NCBI GenBank assembly: GCA_965277355.1
Contig: CBDICN010000001.1
Coordinates: 1,054,001-1,118,000 of the forward strand
Origin: RH-AL1 sp965277355
Lineage (GTDB): Bacteria > Pseudomonadota > Alphaproteobacteria > Rhizobiales > Beijerinckiaceae
Direction: 5' to 3'
DNA: 64,000 nt
The notes beneath the pieces are model-generated. The model worked only from the letters and a program-made list of their open reading frames with translations, made no database searches and was not told where the DNA came from. Both the position numbers and the translations under genes were made by a program. This document shows positions 18,718-27,876 of the stretch, one piece after another. Within the stretch, counting starts at the first letter, position 1; each line of letters starts with the position of its first letter.

Positions 18718-19995
18718 TCATCGAGCGACGACCCTCTTGGCCTCGCCCGCAGCTTCCGGGACGCTCCGCATGTCGATCGTCGCCTCGGCCGAGAGGCCCG
18801 GCCGCAGCCGCGCGATCAGCGGATCGCCGCCGTTGAGCGCGATCTTGACCGGCACGCGCTGCACGATCTTGGTGAAGTTGCCGGTCGCGTTCTCCGGCTG
18901 CAGCAGGGCGAACTGCGAGCCGGTCCCGGGGGCGAAACTGTCGATGCGCCCATGGAAGACGTGGTCGCCGAAGGCATCGACGGTGAAGACCGCCGCCTGG
19001 CCGGGCTCCATCGCGCCGGTCTGCGTTTCCTTGAAATTGGCGACGAGGTAGATCGCCTGCCCCATCGGTACGACCGTCAGCAGATTGGTGCCGGGCTGGA
19101 CAAGCTGACCCTTGCGCAGCGAGCGGTCGCCGACAACGCCGTCGATGGGCGCGCGGATCGTCGTGTAGCCGATGTTGAGCTTGGCTTGCTGCAGGTTGAT
19201 TTCGGCGCGGCGCAAACTCGCCCGCAGGCCCTGCTCGAGCGACCGCAGCCCGTCGATCTGCTTCTGCGACGCCTCGTAATTGGCATTGGCCTTGTCGAAG
19301 GCGGCCGTCTTCATCAAGAGGTCGGAGGACGCCTGCTGCGAGCGCTGGGTGGTGCCGGCCCCGCGCGCCATCAGGTCGGTATAGCGCTTTTCTTCCTGGC
19401 GCGCGAAGGCGAGCGCCGCATTGGTGTTGGCGACGTCGGCCTGAGCCTCGACGATGCGCGCCTTCTGCTGGATGAGAGCCGATGCGATACCCTCGAGGTT
19501 GGCCTTGGCCTTGTCGAGGTCCGCTTCGTCCTGCAGCAGCACGACCTGGTAGTCGCGATCGTCGATGCGGGCGATCACGTCGCCGGCCTTGACGGGCTGG
19601 TTGTCGGTGACGAGAACGTCGGCGACAAAACCACCGACCTTCGGCGCGACCACGACCTTGTCGGCCTGTAGGAAGGCGTCGTCGGTCACCTCCTCGAAGC
19701 GGCCGACGGTCCACCAGTGCCAAGCATACCGGCCGGCCCCGGACAAGGCGACGAGCGCGACGAGCGCGAAGAGCGCCCGCTTAATCGGCGAGCGCTTGGG
19801 CGGCGGCACGGCGGGCGCCATCGCGGGCGCGACAGCGGGAGCCTCTGGCTTCGGCACCAAGGCTTCCGGTGCGATAGGCTGCCTGAGGCGCGGCTTCGGC
19901 GTATCGACGTCGCGGTCGAGCGCGATCTTGTCGTCGGATGTAGAGGGTTCGAAGGAAGAGGCTTCGAAGGAAGAGGCTTGGCCGTCCATGAGCAT
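18718..19995 (-). CDS. HlyD-family efflux adaptor (EmrA-like)
   Basis: This periplasmic adaptor of 425 residues links the inner-membrane pump to an outer-membrane channel. An N-terminal proline/alanine-rich cytoplasmic tail (with a short SSFE duplication) precedes one membrane helix (RALFALVALVALSGAGRYAW). A biotinyl-lipoyl-like half (VVAPKVGGFVADVLVTDNQPVKAGD), a long coiled coil, the second lipoyl half (IRAPIDGVVGDRSLRKGQLV) and a beta-barrel follow. Starts at 19995 and 19989 are both possible. The promoter region is shared with the divergent TetR gene and contains a palindrome. Confidence 0.9.
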   Translation of the reverse strand: MLMDGQASSFEASSFEPSTSDDKIALDRDVDTPKPRLRQPIAPEALVPKPEAPAVAPAMAPAVPPPKRSPIKRALFALVALVALSGAGRYAWHWWTVGRFEEVTDDAFLQADKVVVAPKVGGFVADVLVTDNQPVKAGDVIARIDDRDYQVVLLQDEADLDKAKANLEGIASALIQQKARIVEAQADVANTNAALAFARQEEKRYTDLMARGAGTTQRSQQASSDLLMKTAAFDKANANYEASQKQIDGLRSLEQGLRASLRRAEINLQQAKLNIGYTTIRAPIDGVVGDRSLRKGQLVQPGTNLLTVVPMGQAIYLVANFKETQTGAMEPGQAAVFTVDAFGDHVFHGRIDSFAPGTGSQFALLQPENATGNFTKIVQRVPVKIALNGGDPLIARLRPGLSAEATIDMRSVPEAAGEAKRVVAR

Positions 19996-20005
19996 CCGCT
20001 TTGAA

Positions 20006-20025
20006 ACAGAACAGTATCGTTCTAT
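20006..20025. promoter_or_regulatory. Probable TetR operator between emrA and tetR
   Basis: AGAAC-N6-GTTCT (20008-20023) is an inverted repeat in the 79-bp divergent region between the efflux operon and its TetR-type regulator. Size, symmetry and location fit a TetR-family operator, and TATAAA-like sequence follows. Binding is inferred, not shown. Confidence 0.6.
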
Positions 20026-20074
20026 AAACCCATGATCCTTGCGGCAAGCTTAATTTTTGGGTCACCACACTCTC

Positions 20075-20749
20075 ATGAGCGACAGCGCCGAACTCGCCAC
20101 ACATCTCACGGGGGCCGCGAGGCAGCGCGGCGGACGTCCGACCCGCGCGGCGGCGGCACAGCGCGACGAGCGCCTGCTCGAGATCGCGACGACGATGTTC
20201 ATGGAGCAGGGGTTCGAGGCCACCTCGATGGAGAAGCTCGCTGAGGCGGCGGCGATCGGCAAGGCGACGCTCTATGCGCGCTACGCCGACAAGGCCGCGC
20301 TGTTCGCGGACGTGCTGCGGCGCCGCATCCTGCAGGTCTACGGCCCGCTGGAAGAGGAGTTCGGCCGCGCCGAGAACAGCGATGATCTCGCGACGACCCT
20401 GGCGCGGGTCGCCGACCGGCTGATCGCCATGAGCCTGACCGAGAACTCGGTGACGCTCGGGCGCATCCTCTCGGCGCAGGGTCCACGGTTCCCCGACCTT
20501 GCGCGCCTGGCCCTGAACGAAGGCTACGGGCGTCAAGTCGGGCTCGTCGAGACCGTGCTCGCGCGCTTCGCCGACGATCCGCGCTACGACTTCGGCGATC
20601 TCCGGGAGTCCGCCGATCTCTTCCTCTCGCTGGTCCTCGGTCGCGCCTCCCGTTTCAAGATCTACGGGCTCCCGCTCGATCCCTCCACGATTGAACGGCG
20701 GACCGAGGCGGCCTTGCGCCTGTTCGTGCGCGGCGTGACACGGGCATGA
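20075..20749 (+). CDS. TetR/AcrR family transcriptional regulator
   Basis: This is a 224-residue repressor-type regulator. The N-terminal helix-turn-helix is clear (TSMEKLAEAAAIGKATLYAR followed by YADKAALFADVL). The C-terminal ligand-binding half resembles the AcrR/AefR-like C-terminal domain and is otherwise not diagnostic. The ATG at 20075 is preferred over an upstream TTG. It is divergent from the EmrAB-type pump and probably controls it, and possibly itself, through the palindrome between them. Its last codons overlap the next gene in an ATGA, implying translational coupling with the methyltransferase. Confidence 0.88.
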   Translation: MSDSAELATHLTGAARQRGGRPTRAAAAQRDERLLEIATTMFMEQGFEATSMEKLAEAAAIGKATLYARYADKAALFADVLRRRILQVYGPLEEEFGRAENSDDLATTLARVADRLIAMSLTENSVTLGRILSAQGPRFPDLARLALNEGYGRQVGLVETVLARFADDPRYDFGDLRESADLFLSLVLGRASRFKIYGLPLDPSTIERRTEAALRLFVRGVTRA

Positions 20750-22020
20750 CCGGCGAGGCGCTCGCCCGCGTCACCATCGAGCGGCTCGGCCAGCGCGGCG
20801 AAGGCGTGGCGGGGACCGGCTCGGGCCACGTCTACGTCCCCTACGCGCTTCCGGGCGAGCTTGTCAGCATCGATCGCGAGGGAGAGCGCGGCGCGCTCGT
20901 GGGGATCCTCGCGCCCTCGGCCGAGCGGATCGACGCGATCTGTCCCTATTTCACGACCTGCGGCGGGTGCGCCGTGCAGACGCTGGCGCCGCAGCCTTAC
21001 GCCGATTGGAAGCGCGGGCTGCTCGTCGAGGCGCTCGCCCGTGCCGGAGTCGACGCGCCCACCGCGCCGCTCGTCGACGCGCACGGCACAGGTCGGCGCC
21101 GCGCCACCTTCCACGCGCGCGTGGAGCCGGACGGGCGCACCCGCGTCGGCTTCATGCAGGCACGATCCCACGCCATCGTTGCGATCGAAGCCTGCCCGAT
21201 CCTCGATCCCGGCCTCGCTGGCGCCTTGCCCGCCACTCGCGCCGTGGCGGACGCCCTCGCCTTGTCCAACAGGCCGCTCGACATCGTCGCCAGCACGACC
21301 ATGAGCGGCCTCGAGCTCGACCTGCGCGGCCACGGGCCGCTCGGCGAGGGCGAGCGCAAGCGGGTCGTCGCCGCCGCGCTCGCGCACGGTCTGGCGCGGC
21401 TCTCGAATCACGGCACGATCGTCATCGAGCGGATGAAGCCGCAGCTTCGCGTCGGCGAGGCGCTCATCGAGCCGCCGCCCGGCGCCTTTCTGCAGGCGAC
21501 CGCGGCCGGCGAGCGGGCGCTCTCGACCCGCGTTACCACCGCTCTGCGGGGCGCCAGTCGCATCGCGGACCTCTTCGCCGGAATCGGTACTTTCGCGCTG
21601 CCTCTCGCCGAGAGCGCCGAGGTCGCGGCCTTCGACACCGAGGCCGCTGCCCTGGCGGCGCTCGATCGTGCCGCGCGCGCGACGCCGAAGCTGCGCCCGG
21701 TCGCGACCGAGGCCCGCGATCTGGTCCATCGCCCGCTCGGCATCGAGGAGCTGAAGCCGTTCGAGGCGGTCGTGATCGACCCGCCGCGAGCGGGGGCGGA
21801 AGCGCAGATGCGGGCGATCGCGGCGTCAGAAGTCCAGCGCGTCGCCTCGGTCGCCTGCGACGTGCAGACGTTCTCGCGCGATGCAGCCATCTTGCTCGCG
21901 GCCGGCTTCACCGTCGACCTGGTCGAGCCGATCGACCAATTCCGCTACGCGGCGCATCTCGAAATCTTCGCATCGTTTCGACGCCAGCGCGCGAAGAAGA
22001 AGCGGCGCCTACTCGGCTGA
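20746..22020 (+). CDS. Class I SAM-dependent RNA (uracil-5) methyltransferase, RlmD/TrmA family
   Basis: It would methylate C5 of a uridine in rRNA or tRNA using SAM. An N-terminal TRAM-like domain is followed by an iron-sulfur motif (Cys66, Cys72, Cys75 in CPYFTTCGGC and a fourth Cys near 152). The Rossmann methyltransferase domain follows, with LFAGIGTFALPLA. The motif DPPRAG and the catalytic Cys in SVACDVQTFSRD are intact, as is the C-terminal HLEIFASF. Length (424) fits the RlmC/RlmD group. Which RNA and position are modified cannot be assigned. Confidence 0.9.
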   Translation: MTGEALARVTIERLGQRGEGVAGTGSGHVYVPYALPGELVSIDREGERGALVGILAPSAERIDAICPYFTTCGGCAVQTLAPQPYADWKRGLLVEALARAGVDAPTAPLVDAHGTGRRRATFHARVEPDGRTRVGFMQARSHAIVAIEACPILDPGLAGALPATRAVADALALSNRPLDIVASTTMSGLELDLRGHGPLGEGERKRVVAAALAHGLARLSNHGTIVIERMKPQLRVGEALIEPPPGAFLQATAAGERALSTRVTTALRGASRIADLFAGIGTFALPLAESAEVAAFDTEAAALAALDRAARATPKLRPVATEARDLVHRPLGIEELKPFEAVVIDPPRAGAEAQMRAIAASEVQRVASVACDVQTFSRDAAILLAAGFTVDLVEPIDQFRYAAHLEIFASFRRQRAKKKRRLLG

Positions 22021-22022
22021 GC

Positions 22023-22505
22023 TTACGCCAACGCCTTCGTCATGCGCGTGTTACCAAGCCAGACGTCGCCGATCATCGTCGTCCGCCGGCTTTGCGCCAG
22101 AAATCCCCTCGCCTCGAACAGCGGCCGCGCCGTGTCGCTGGCAGCGACCGTCAGCGACTTCGCCCCACGACCTTTGGCGATCTTCTCGACGGCGTCGAGC
22201 AGCAGCGTGGCGAGACCGCGCCGCGCCATCGGCGGGTAGACGTAGAGCATCTGGATCTGCTCGGTGCCCTGCAATGAGATGAAGCCGACAGGCGCCGCGC
22301 GGATCGTCACGACGATGGTCAGGCTCGCCTGGAGCTCGGCGCCGAACGCTTGCTCGTCGTCCGCGGCCGCCGCCCATGCCCCACGCTGGTCGTCGTCGTA
22401 ATCGTCGGCCGTCAGGACCTCGATCGACGCCTGGAAGATGGCGGCGAGCACGGGGACGTCGGCCGGCAGCATCGGCCGCAGCGTCGCCGCCGCAATCGCG
22501 CTCAT
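22023..22505 (-). CDS. GNAT family N-acetyltransferase
   Basis: This is a predicted acetyl-CoA-dependent acetyltransferase of 160 residues. The ATG at 22505 (MSAIAAATLRPMLPAD) is chosen because the earlier one at 22559 would overlap cysS. The acetyl-CoA loop reads YVYPPMARRGLATLLLDAVE, and the C-terminal ARPLFEARGFLAQSRR is typical of GNAT motif B. The layout resembles the YafP-like group. Substrate unknown. It lies 25 bp downstream of cysS on the same strand and converges, almost abutting, with the methyltransferase gene. Confidence 0.85.
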   Translation of the reverse strand: MSAIAAATLRPMLPADVPVLAAIFQASIEVLTADDYDDDQRGAWAAAADDEQAFGAELQASLTIVVTIRAAPVGFISLQGTEQIQMLYVYPPMARRGLATLLLDAVEKIAKGRGAKSLTVAASDTARPLFEARGFLAQSRRTTMIGDVWLGNTRMTKALA

Positions 22506-22530
22506 GCCATCACCGCCGCGATCGCCTGTT

Positions 22531-23862
22531 CTAAAGCTTGCGCTCCCACGTCGTCCCATCCTTGCTGTCCTTGACAGCGACGCCCAGCGCGGCGAGTTCG
22601 TCGCGCAGCCGGTCGCTTTGCTGCCAGTCTCTCGCGGCTCGGGCCGCCTTGCGCAACGCCATCAGCTCTTGCGCTTCGGGCGGAAGGGCCGGCGCATCGA
22701 GCTGCCATGCCGCGGCGCTGATCCCGAGGAGATCGAGGCTTGCGCGCAGGGCGCCCGGGTCGCTGGTCCGCAGGGCGAACAGCTCGGTCAGGGCCTGCGG
22801 CGTGTTGAGGTCGTCGGTCATTGCGGCGAGGAAGGCGTCGCTCGGCTTCGACGGCTCATTGCCGGCACAGGCTTTGACGAAGTCGCTGAGGCTGCGTTCG
22901 GCCTCCTCCAGCCCCCGCAGGGTGAAATCGATCGGCTGGCGATAGTTCGTGCGCAGCATCGCGAGGCGCAGCGCGTCGCCGGACCAGCGCCGGCCGCCGA
23001 AGACCTCACCGGCCCACAAATCGCGAATCGTGACGAAGTTGCCGGCACTCTTCGACATCTTTTCATGTTCCACCTGAAGGTGGCCGTTGTGCATCCAGAC
23101 CTGGGCCATGATGTCGTGGCCGAAGGCGCACCGCGACTGAGCGATCTCGTTCTCGTGATGCGGGAAGACGAGGTCGATGCCGCCGCCGTGAATGTCGAAG
23201 GTCTCGCCGAGGTGGCGCCAGCTCATCGCGGAGCATTCGAGGTGCCAGCCCGGCCGCCCCCTGCCCCACGGCGAATCCCAGCCCGGCTCGTCATCGCCCG
23301 ACGGCTTCCACAGCACGAAGTCCGTCGGCGAGCGCTTGTAGGGCGCGACCTCGACGCGGGCGCCGGCGATCTGCTCGTCCATGCTCTTGTTGGCGAGCCG
23401 GCCGTAATCCGGCATCGAGGGGACGTCGAACAGCACGTGCCGGTCGGCGGCGTAGGCGTGGCCGTTGGCGAGCAGCTTCTCCATGATCGCGATCATCGGC
23501 GCGATGTGGTCGGTCGCGCGGGGCTCCAGCGTCGGCGGCAGGCAGCCGAGCGCGGCGGCGTCCTCGTGGAAGATGCCGATCATCGCGTCGGTCAACTCCC
23601 GGATCGGGATGCCGCGCTCGGCGGCGCGCGCGTTGATCTTGTCGTCGACGTCGGTGATGTTGCGCACGTAGGTGACGTGCGCCGCCCCGTAGACGTGGCG
23701 CAGCAGACGGAACAGCACGTCGAAGGCGATCAGCATGCGGCCGTTGCCGATGTGCAGGTTGTCATAGACCGTCGGTCCGCAAGCGTAGACGCGCACGTTG
23801 GCGGGATCGAAGGGCTCGAATGGCTCCTTGCGGCGCGTTAGAGTGTTGTGGAAGCGTAGCAT
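22531..23862 (-). CDS. cysS: Cysteinyl-tRNA synthetase
   Basis: It charges tRNA-Cys. The start is MLRFHNTLTRRKEPF; the open frame runs far upstream but only as antisense of the MBL gene. The 443 residues include the class I HIGH-type motif (NLHIGNGR) with the preceding zinc Cys in YACGPTVYDN. Further zinc ligands lie in WHLECSAM and GIDLVFPHHENE, and KMSKS is in EKMSKSAGN. It is slightly shorter than many CysRS, mainly at the C terminus. It is divergent from the MBL gene with only 15 bp between starts. Confidence 0.95.
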   Translation of the reverse strand: MLRFHNTLTRRKEPFEPFDPANVRVYACGPTVYDNLHIGNGRMLIAFDVLFRLLRHVYGAAHVTYVRNITDVDDKINARAAERGIPIRELTDAMIGIFHEDAAALGCLPPTLEPRATDHIAPMIAIMEKLLANGHAYAADRHVLFDVPSMPDYGRLANKSMDEQIAGARVEVAPYKRSPTDFVLWKPSGDDEPGWDSPWGRGRPGWHLECSAMSWRHLGETFDIHGGGIDLVFPHHENEIAQSRCAFGHDIMAQVWMHNGHLQVEHEKMSKSAGNFVTIRDLWAGEVFGGRRWSGDALRLAMLRTNYRQPIDFTLRGLEEAERSLSDFVKACAGNEPSKPSDAFLAAMTDDLNTPQALTELFALRTSDPGALRASLDLLGISAAAWQLDAPALPPEAQELMALRKAARAARDWQQSDRLRDELAALGVAVKDSKDGTTWERKL

Positions 23863-23877
23863 CGTCGAGGGACTCAA

Positions 23878-24765
23878 ATGAGCGTCGCGCCATCCTGTTA
23901 CACGATCGGCGAAGCCAAGATCACGCGCATTTTCGAGTTGCCGCTCGACAGCTTCACGCCGGACGCCTTGTTCGGGAACTGGGATGCGGCCATCGCGCGG
24001 GAGCATCCCGAGTGGTTCTCGGCGGCCGCGATGCGTGCAGACAACCTTCTCCTGTCGGTTCACGGCTGGCTCATCGAGGACGGCAAACGCACGATCCTCG
24101 TCGATACGGGGGTGGGCAGCGGCAAGCCGCGCCCTTTCGCGCCCTATTTCGACAAATTGACAACTCCCTTCCTGGAGAACCTGGCGCGGGCGGGCGTCGC
24201 CCCCGAGGCGGTGGACATCGTCTTGTCGACGCATCTGCATGTCGATCACGTCGGCTGGAACACTCGCCTTGAGGAGGACCGCTGGGTTCCGACCTTCGCC
24301 AGAGCGCGTCACGTCTTCTCCCGTGCCGAGCACGCGTACTTCACCGACGAAACCAATCTGACCGACGCGACGCGGACGAGCTTCCAAGTCCAGGCCGACA
24401 GCGTCGACCCGATCATCGCGGCAGGGCTTGCCGATCCCATCGCGATCGACGGCGGCTCGCCGATCGAGGGCTTCGCGTTCCATCCCACGCCGGGCCACAG
24501 CCCCGATCACGCCTCGATCAGCTTCGCCTCGAACGGAGCGATCGGCTTCTTTCCGGGCGACGTTTTCCACCATCCCGTGGAGATCGGCCGGCCGGATCTC
24601 ATGACGATCTTCGATCGCGACGCCGAGCGAGTCCGTGCATCGCGCGACTGGGCCTTCGCCTTCGCCGCCGACCACGACGCCATCGTCTTCAGTTCGCACG
24701 CACCGGCCTCGTCGGTCGGGCGAATTTCGCGCCGCGACGACGGCTATGATTGGCGTTTCCTGTAG
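23878..24765 (+). CDS. MBL-fold metallo-hydrolase
   Basis: This is a 295-residue metallo-beta-lactamase-fold hydrolase. The HxHxDH metal motif is intact (STHLHVDHVGWN, about residue 120). A later His (HPTPGHSPDH), an Asp (FFPGDVFHHP) and the terminal His (SSHAPASSVG) complete a binuclear site. There is no signal peptide, so it acts in the cytoplasm. The layout resembles the lactonase-like branch (AHL lactonase or related), but substrate cannot be assigned from sequence; the LuxIR pair is 16 kb away and gives no strong link. Confidence 0.85.
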   Translation: MSVAPSCYTIGEAKITRIFELPLDSFTPDALFGNWDAAIAREHPEWFSAAAMRADNLLLSVHGWLIEDGKRTILVDTGVGSGKPRPFAPYFDKLTTPFLENLARAGVAPEAVDIVLSTHLHVDHVGWNTRLEEDRWVPTFARARHVFSRAEHAYFTDETNLTDATRTSFQVQADSVDPIIAAGLADPIAIDGGSPIEGFAFHPTPGHSPDHASISFASNGAIGFFPGDVFHHPVEIGRPDLMTIFDRDAERVRASRDWAFAFAADHDAIVFSSHAPASSVGRISRRDDGYDWRFL

Positions 24766-24924
24766 CGCTGCCCGCCGCTGAGGGTTACGCGGCGCAACAA
24801 AACTTGAGCCGTGGAGCGCACTTACGAGACCAGGCGTGTCTTCCATGCCCTTGTTCACGTTTCCGTTTGCTGTAGTGGATCAGCGTTCGAGACGCGACGT
24901 TTGCGCAAGGCTGAAAGCTGGGCA

Positions 24925-26490
24925 ATGGCCGATATCGTGCTGATCAACCCTCGGTTCGAGGCGAGCTACTGGGGCATGGAGCACGGGCTCAAGCTCGTCG
25001 GCAAGAAGGCCAACATGCCGGTCGCGGCGCTGCCGCTGCTCGCGGCGCTGACGCCGCCGGGGCACGAGATCACCGTCTACGACGAGAACGTTGAGGCGAT
25101 CGACTTCGACCGCTGCGCCAAGGCCGACATCGTCGGGCTCACCGGCATGACGGTGCAGCGCTTCCGGATGATGGAGATCCTCGTCGAACTGAAGCGCCGC
25201 GGCTGCTTCGTCGTGCTCGGCGGCCCGTGGATCTCGGTCGAGGAGACCTATTACAAGGACCTGCCCGACGCGATCTTCGTCGGCGAGGCGGAGACGACCT
25301 GGCCGCAGTTCCTCACGGAATGGGCGGAAGGCCGCCACCAGTTCCGCTACGAGCAGAAGGACCGTACCGACATGTCGACGGTCCCGGTGCCGCGCCACGA
25401 CCTTCTGAAGATGAAGGATTACGCGCTCGGCACCATCCAGTTCTCGCGCGGCTGCCCGTTCATGTGCGAGTTCTGCGACATCATCGTCACCTTCGGCCGC
25501 AAGCCGCGCATCAAGACGGTGCCGCAGATCGTCGCCGAGCTCGATGCGCTGCGTCTCAACGCCAAGGTGGCGCTCGCCTTCATCGTCGACGACAACCTGA
25601 TCGGCAACAAGAAGGTGATCAAGGAAGTGCTCCGGGCCGTCATCGACTGGCAGGAGAAGCACAATTACCCGATGACCTTCATCACCGAGGCCTCGCTCGA
25701 TCTCGCCGACGACGAGGAGCTGATCGAGCTGATGGACATGGCCAATATCCGCTCGGTCTTCGTCGGCATCGAGACGCCGAACGAGGAGGCGCTGAAGGAG
25801 ACCAAGAAGACTCAGAACCTGCGCGGCACCAACCGCACGATCCCCGAGAAGGTGCACGCGATCCAGGCCCACGGCATCGAGGTCTGGAGCGGCATGATGC
25901 TCGGCTTCGACACCGACAAGCCCGACATCTTCCAGCGCCAGCTCGAGCTGGTGGAGGCGGCGCATATCGTGCACTCCTCCGTCGGCATGGTGACCGCGAT
26001 CCCGAAGACGCCGCTTCACGCGCGTCTCGCCAAGGCCAACCGCCTCGACCTCGCCGACCGCACCGAGTACGGCACCAACATCATCCCCGTCGGCATGGGG
26101 CGCGAGGAGTTGCGCGACGGCTATCTCGGCGTGCTGCGCGAGCTCTACAGCGCGAAGAACTTCTTCAAGCGAATGGACGCGCTCTATCTCGACCGCAAGC
26201 TCGGCGAGAGCAAGCTGCGCGAGCGCCAGATGCAGGAGAAACGGATGCGCCGCTACCTGTCGATCCTGGGCGCGGTCGCCTCCAGCGTCTTCGTTTTCGT
26301 GCGCTTGCAGACGGTGGTGAAGAATAAGGCTTTGCGGCGCGACTACCGCAGGATGATCGTCAACGTGCTCCGCCGCCGCCCGAACCCCTTCGTGCTGCAG
26401 GCTTACGCGATCAAGTCGGTCGCGCACTACCACTATCACACGCTGATCGACGGGATGACGGTCGACGGTCACCTGCTCAACATGTTCTGA
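24925..26490 (+). CDS. B12-binding-domain radical SAM protein
   Basis: The 521-residue protein joins an N-terminal cobalamin-binding-like domain (MADIVLINPRFEASYWGME; GLTGMTVQRFRMMEILVEL; VVLGGPWISVEE) to a radical SAM core with the 4Fe-4S motif RGCPFMCEFCD (Cys-x3-Cys-x2-Cys, about residue 180). A C-terminal extension follows that fits the DUF4070-type region found in this group. Relatives include methylases and ring-forming enzymes. It resembles but is not clearly HpnP, since the hopanoid C-2 methylase N-terminal pattern is not matched. The start is the ATG before ADIVLIN; an upstream frame start at 24811 is less likely. Confidence 0.85.
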   Translation: MADIVLINPRFEASYWGMEHGLKLVGKKANMPVAALPLLAALTPPGHEITVYDENVEAIDFDRCAKADIVGLTGMTVQRFRMMEILVELKRRGCFVVLGGPWISVEETYYKDLPDAIFVGEAETTWPQFLTEWAEGRHQFRYEQKDRTDMSTVPVPRHDLLKMKDYALGTIQFSRGCPFMCEFCDIIVTFGRKPRIKTVPQIVAELDALRLNAKVALAFIVDDNLIGNKKVIKEVLRAVIDWQEKHNYPMTFITEASLDLADDEELIELMDMANIRSVFVGIETPNEEALKETKKTQNLRGTNRTIPEKVHAIQAHGIEVWSGMMLGFDTDKPDIFQRQLELVEAAHIVHSSVGMVTAIPKTPLHARLAKANRLDLADRTEYGTNIIPVGMGREELRDGYLGVLRELYSAKNFFKRMDALYLDRKLGESKLRERQMQEKRMRRYLSILGAVASSVFVFVRLQTVVKNKALRRDYRRMIVNVLRRRPNPFVLQAYAIKSVAHYHYHTLIDGMTVDGHLLNMF

Positions 26491-26639
26491 CGTCCGCGCC
26501 GCCGCGACACGTCATCGGCTGGACGGCGGTGACGCATGCGTTCGATCGAAAGCGCGCGATCAAATCCACCCCGTCTTAACCAGTCTTTCAGCGCCGTGGG
26601 CGCACAGTGGCGGCACCGTTGACACGTGCCGAGTTGCCC

Positions 26640-26969
26640 ATGCGCGCCATCGCCGACGACACCCGCAAGATCATCCAGATCGTCCTTCCCTTCGCCGCGG
26701 CCTTTCTCGTGCTTGCGGCGAGCCGTTTGCCGTCCCAGGCCGATACGAATCACATGCTGGTGATCCCGGCCTCCGACGGCTACGGGTTCGATGATTGCCT
26801 CGCCGGCAACAAGGCCTGCGGTCGAACGATCGCCGACGCCTGGTGCGAAGCGCACGGCATGTCGGCCTCGACGTCCTTCGGCCGAGCCGAGGACATCACG
26901 GCATCGATCGCCGACAAGAAAACGCCGTCGGTGGCGCCCGGCTCGTTCATCGTCAACTGCTTGAATTAA
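26640..26969 (+). CDS. Small exported protein of unknown function
   Basis: The 109-residue product has an N-terminal hydrophobic signal or anchor segment (KIIQIVLPFAAAFLVLAA) after a short charged start. A compact mature part carries four Cys (about residues 60-105: DDCLAGNKACG, DAWCEAHG, and the final NCLN), compatible with two disulfides in the periplasm. The SDGYGFDDCL pattern recurs in hypothetical Hyphomicrobiales proteins. It heads a run of small exported proteins on both strands. No function is inferred. Confidence 0.65.
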   Translation: MRAIADDTRKIIQIVLPFAAAFLVLAASRLPSQADTNHMLVIPASDGYGFDDCLAGNKACGRTIADAWCEAHGMSASTSFGRAEDITASIADKKTPSVAPGSFIVNCLN

Positions 26970-27050
26970 GCACGAGAAGGCTATTAGCCCACAGCGCGTT
27001 GAACCTTCAGTCTCCTGTCGCGGTTTTTCCGGTCCTGACAGGAGACGAAC

Positions 27051-27260
27051 ATGACGAAGCTGTTGACTGGTATGCTGTGCGCCGCCGCCGTTCTCGCCTT
27101 CGGCGCCAATGCCGACGCCAAGGGCTGCATCAAGGGCGCGGTCGTGGGTGGCGTTGCCGGCCACGTGGCGGGCGGCCACGGCGGTGTGGGCGCGGCCGGC
27201 GGCTGCGCCGTCGGCAACCACATGGCCAACAAGAAAGACAAGCAGACCAACGCCAAGTGA
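27051..27260 (+). CDS. Small exported glycine-zipper protein
   Basis: The 69-residue protein has a signal peptide (KLLTGMLCAAAVLAFGANA, cut before DAKG). A glycine-zipper segment (GAVVGGVAGHVAGGHGGVGA, residues 28-47) is flanked by two Cys, and the tail is lysine-rich. Such small glycine-zipper proteins often associate with membranes or the cell envelope. A hairpin terminator follows directly, so it is probably monocistronic. Confidence 0.75.
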   Translation: MTKLLTGMLCAAAVLAFGANADAKGCIKGAVVGGVAGHVAGGHGGVGAAGGCAVGNHMANKKDKQTNAK

Positions 27261-27265
27261 GTCGA

Positions 27266-27294
27266 GGGCGAGGCCGCGTTTCGCGGCTTCGCCC
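27266..27294 (+). terminator. Terminator of the glycine-zipper gene
   Basis: A 13-bp stem with one mismatch (GGGCGAGGCCGCG against CGCGGCTTCGCCC) and a TTT loop begins 6 bp after the stop codon. Confidence 0.75.
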
Positions 27295-27317
27295 TTCCCG
27301 CGATGGATGGCGCCAAG

Positions 27318-27869
27318 TCAATGGCCACCACGGTCGTCCGCGACAGGCAGTGCCGTGAAGACAGCCGGCGCAAAGTTGGTGGCGCTTGAGAACGGGATGA
27401 CGATCCCGGCGTTCCGCAGAGCCGTTCCCGCCATGCTGTTGGAATTCTGGCTGATCGGCGAGTAGGTCATATGCAGCCGGTCGACCGCGACGTAGGTTCG
27501 CAAAATCGTCTTCCATTTCGCGGTGAGATCGCGTCCCTCCAGCACAACGAACGGCGGGTACTTCATCCCGTAAGCGTCCTGTGTGTAGACGTCGTTCAGG
27601 CTGCCTTGCTCAAACGTCTCGTCATTATGCCGGTCGGCGACCAGGGTCCCGAACATCGATGGCCGTTGCAGGGCCACGTCGAGCAATGCGATCAGCGCTT
27701 GTGTGGGCGTCAGTTGCGCGCTGTGGTTAGAGGGCCCGGATGTGGCCCCGAACATCTGGTGCCGGTTGTCCGTGTAGACGAGCGACATGTGGCAGGCGAC
27801 GCCGAGGCCGACCGCGCTCAGGATCTTCGTCGCCGCGATCGGCGTGTAGTAGATCGCGATCGTCTCCAT
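27318..27869 (-). CDS. Hypothetical protein with an NSNS motif, possibly permuted NlpC/P60-like
   Basis: The 183-residue protein is not securely recognised. It has an early His region (VACHMSLVYTDN), a central segment YGMKYPPFVVLEGRDLTA, and a late PISQNSNSMAGTALRNAGI stretch. The last resembles the N-S-N-S-x-x-x-T-x-L-x-x-A-G pattern of certain papain-like or permuted NlpC/P60 proteins; this is a faint resemblance only. No signal peptide is seen from this start. It lies 7 bp after the next minus-strand gene, so the two are probably co-transcribed. Confidence 0.6.
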   Translation of the reverse strand: METIAIYYTPIAATKILSAVGLGVACHMSLVYTDNRHQMFGATSGPSNHSAQLTPTQALIALLDVALQRPSMFGTLVADRHNDETFEQGSLNDVYTQDAYGMKYPPFVVLEGRDLTAKWKTILRTYVAVDRLHMTYSPISQNSNSMAGTALRNAGIVIPFSSATNFAPAVFTALPVADDRGGH

Positions 27870-27876
27870 GGTCCGG

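Noticed and set aside
23863..24858. N-terminal extension of the cysS frame to 775 codons
   Set aside because: The extra part is antisense to the intact MBL hydrolase gene and unlike any CysRS.
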